Assembly: GCF_944380985.1 (NCBI RefSeq)
Contig: NZ_CALWJJ010000006.1
Span: 56,035-120,034, forward strand
DNA length: 64,000 nt
Direction: 5' to 3'
Origin: an uncultured Agathobaculum sp.
Lineage (GTDB): Bacteria > Bacillota > Clostridia > Oscillospirales > Butyricicoccaceae
The position numbers and the translations under genes were made by a program. Under the pieces are notes generated by a model, which saw nothing but the letters and a program-made list of their open reading frames with translations, searched no databases and had not been told where the DNA came from. Shown one piece after another: positions 63,638-64,000 of this stretch. Each line of letters begins with the position of its first letter. The stretch's first letter is position 1.

Positions 63638-64000
63638 CCTATGTCTGAACCTTCAGGAAGCCCTGTTGCGCCCTCTTTGGTGCTTTCCAGCACTCCTGCG
63701 GTTCCTCTTTGAAACTCTTTTGCCCTGTTTGTTTCAGACACCGCTTTCGTCTTTTGGGATTTGTGTGGGATGGAATTCTGTATATTAAAAGTGCTTCCGA
63801 CCGGGTTTACCCCTGCATCAGACGATTCTGTCGCAGAAAACGCCTCAGAAATTGCGCCACATAAACAATGAAATAAGCCTCGGCTTGGGAGTTGTTTTGA
63901 AGATGTAAAACCGGATTCTTGTCAAGTAATCAGCAACTGACAAGAATGACAAGAACGGCCACATGCGGCATCGCCTGGAACAGTCATTCTTCTCAAAAAA
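63638..64000. mobile_element. Left end of a putative integrated element (continues beyond the window)
   Basis: If the tRNA fragment is an attachment site, this segment is the element side, because the chromosomal terminator and gatB lie on the other side. I found no complete ORF in either strand here and no integrase fragment. Near the edge are one inverted and two tandem copies of TGACAAGAA (63916-63955). The element type is unknown. Confidence 0.45.
63916..63955. repeat. Cluster of TGACAAGAA repeats
   Basis: TTCTTGTCA at 63916-63924 is followed by TGACAAGAA at 63938-63946 and, directly adjacent, at 63947-63955. Such short direct and inverted repeats near an attachment site resemble binding sites for integrase arms or an excisionase. 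Confidence 0.6.

Noticed and set aside
63638..63900. An open frame on the minus strand running into the tRNA-Pro fragment.
   Set aside because: It has no start codon or ribosome binding site and no integrase-like residues; openness alone is not evidence.

Overview
The window looks like the chromosome of an anaerobic, spore-forming low-G+C-lineage Firmicute with an unusually G+C-rich genome, most likely class Clostridia and possibly Oscillospirales/Butyricicoccaceae-like (inferred; no rRNA is present). The reasons are the dgt-dnaG-rpoD order, the addB-addA pair, an IspH-ribosomal protein S1 fusion, the sporulation genes gerW (ytfJ) and yunB, gatCAB, strong GGAGG ribosome binding sites and frequent TTG start codons.

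Layout. 1-1086: the tail of an iron-sulfur protein gene, then a gene-poor stretch with a 30-codon ORF that has its own promoter and terminator. 1087-17815: housekeeping genes (tcdA, addBA, murD, rnpB, rpoD-dnaG, dgt, yigZ, hflX, rpmE, luxS). 17812-24778: a MATE exporter translationally coupled to luxS, a HAD phosphatase, a decayed ClC chloride channel, a divergent IMP dehydrogenase, a second MATE exporter with a structured leader, and rpe. 24847-30554: an alpha/beta hydrolase, a MIF-like tautomerase, tRNA-Pro(GGG) and a 1255-residue S-layer-anchored repeat protein. 30808-35338: a selenium gene cluster (yqeC, DUF3343, tusA-like, yedE, class V aminotransferase, selD). 35492-43304: an EamA transporter, a YgjP-like metalloprotease and a sucrose PTS regulon (LacI regulator, scrA, scrB, HAD phosphatase, scrK) with a visible operator. 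43351-46534: a small divergent cluster with a Gly/Ser/Tyr-tailed protein, a putative glycosyltransferase and an FkbM methyltransferase, then a HIT protein. 46869-57241: a typical clostridial run of site-2 protease, scpA, scpB, DUF2953, gerW, D-Ala-D-Ala carboxypeptidase, rluB, RpiR regulator, flavoprotein, cmk, plsC and ispH-rpsA. 57368-63331: yunB, ligA and gatCAB. 63593-64000: a displaced 3' end of tRNA-Pro(UGG), which I read as one attachment-site end of an integrated element continuing beyond the right edge.

How the genes work together. Most genes serve replication, repair, translation, envelope and sporulation. Sucrose would enter as sucrose-6-phosphate through ScrA, be split by ScrB and have its fructose phosphorylated by ScrK, under a LacI-type repressor. 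The selenium genes form an import, carrier and selenophosphate set. I see no CRISPR array, rRNA operon or insertion sequence. The less ordinary parts are the Gly/Ser/Tyr cluster, the tRNA-Pro remnant with adjacent 9-bp repeats, the MATE leader, the repeated operator motif before the RpiR gene, and the internal ribosome binding site in ispH-rpsA.
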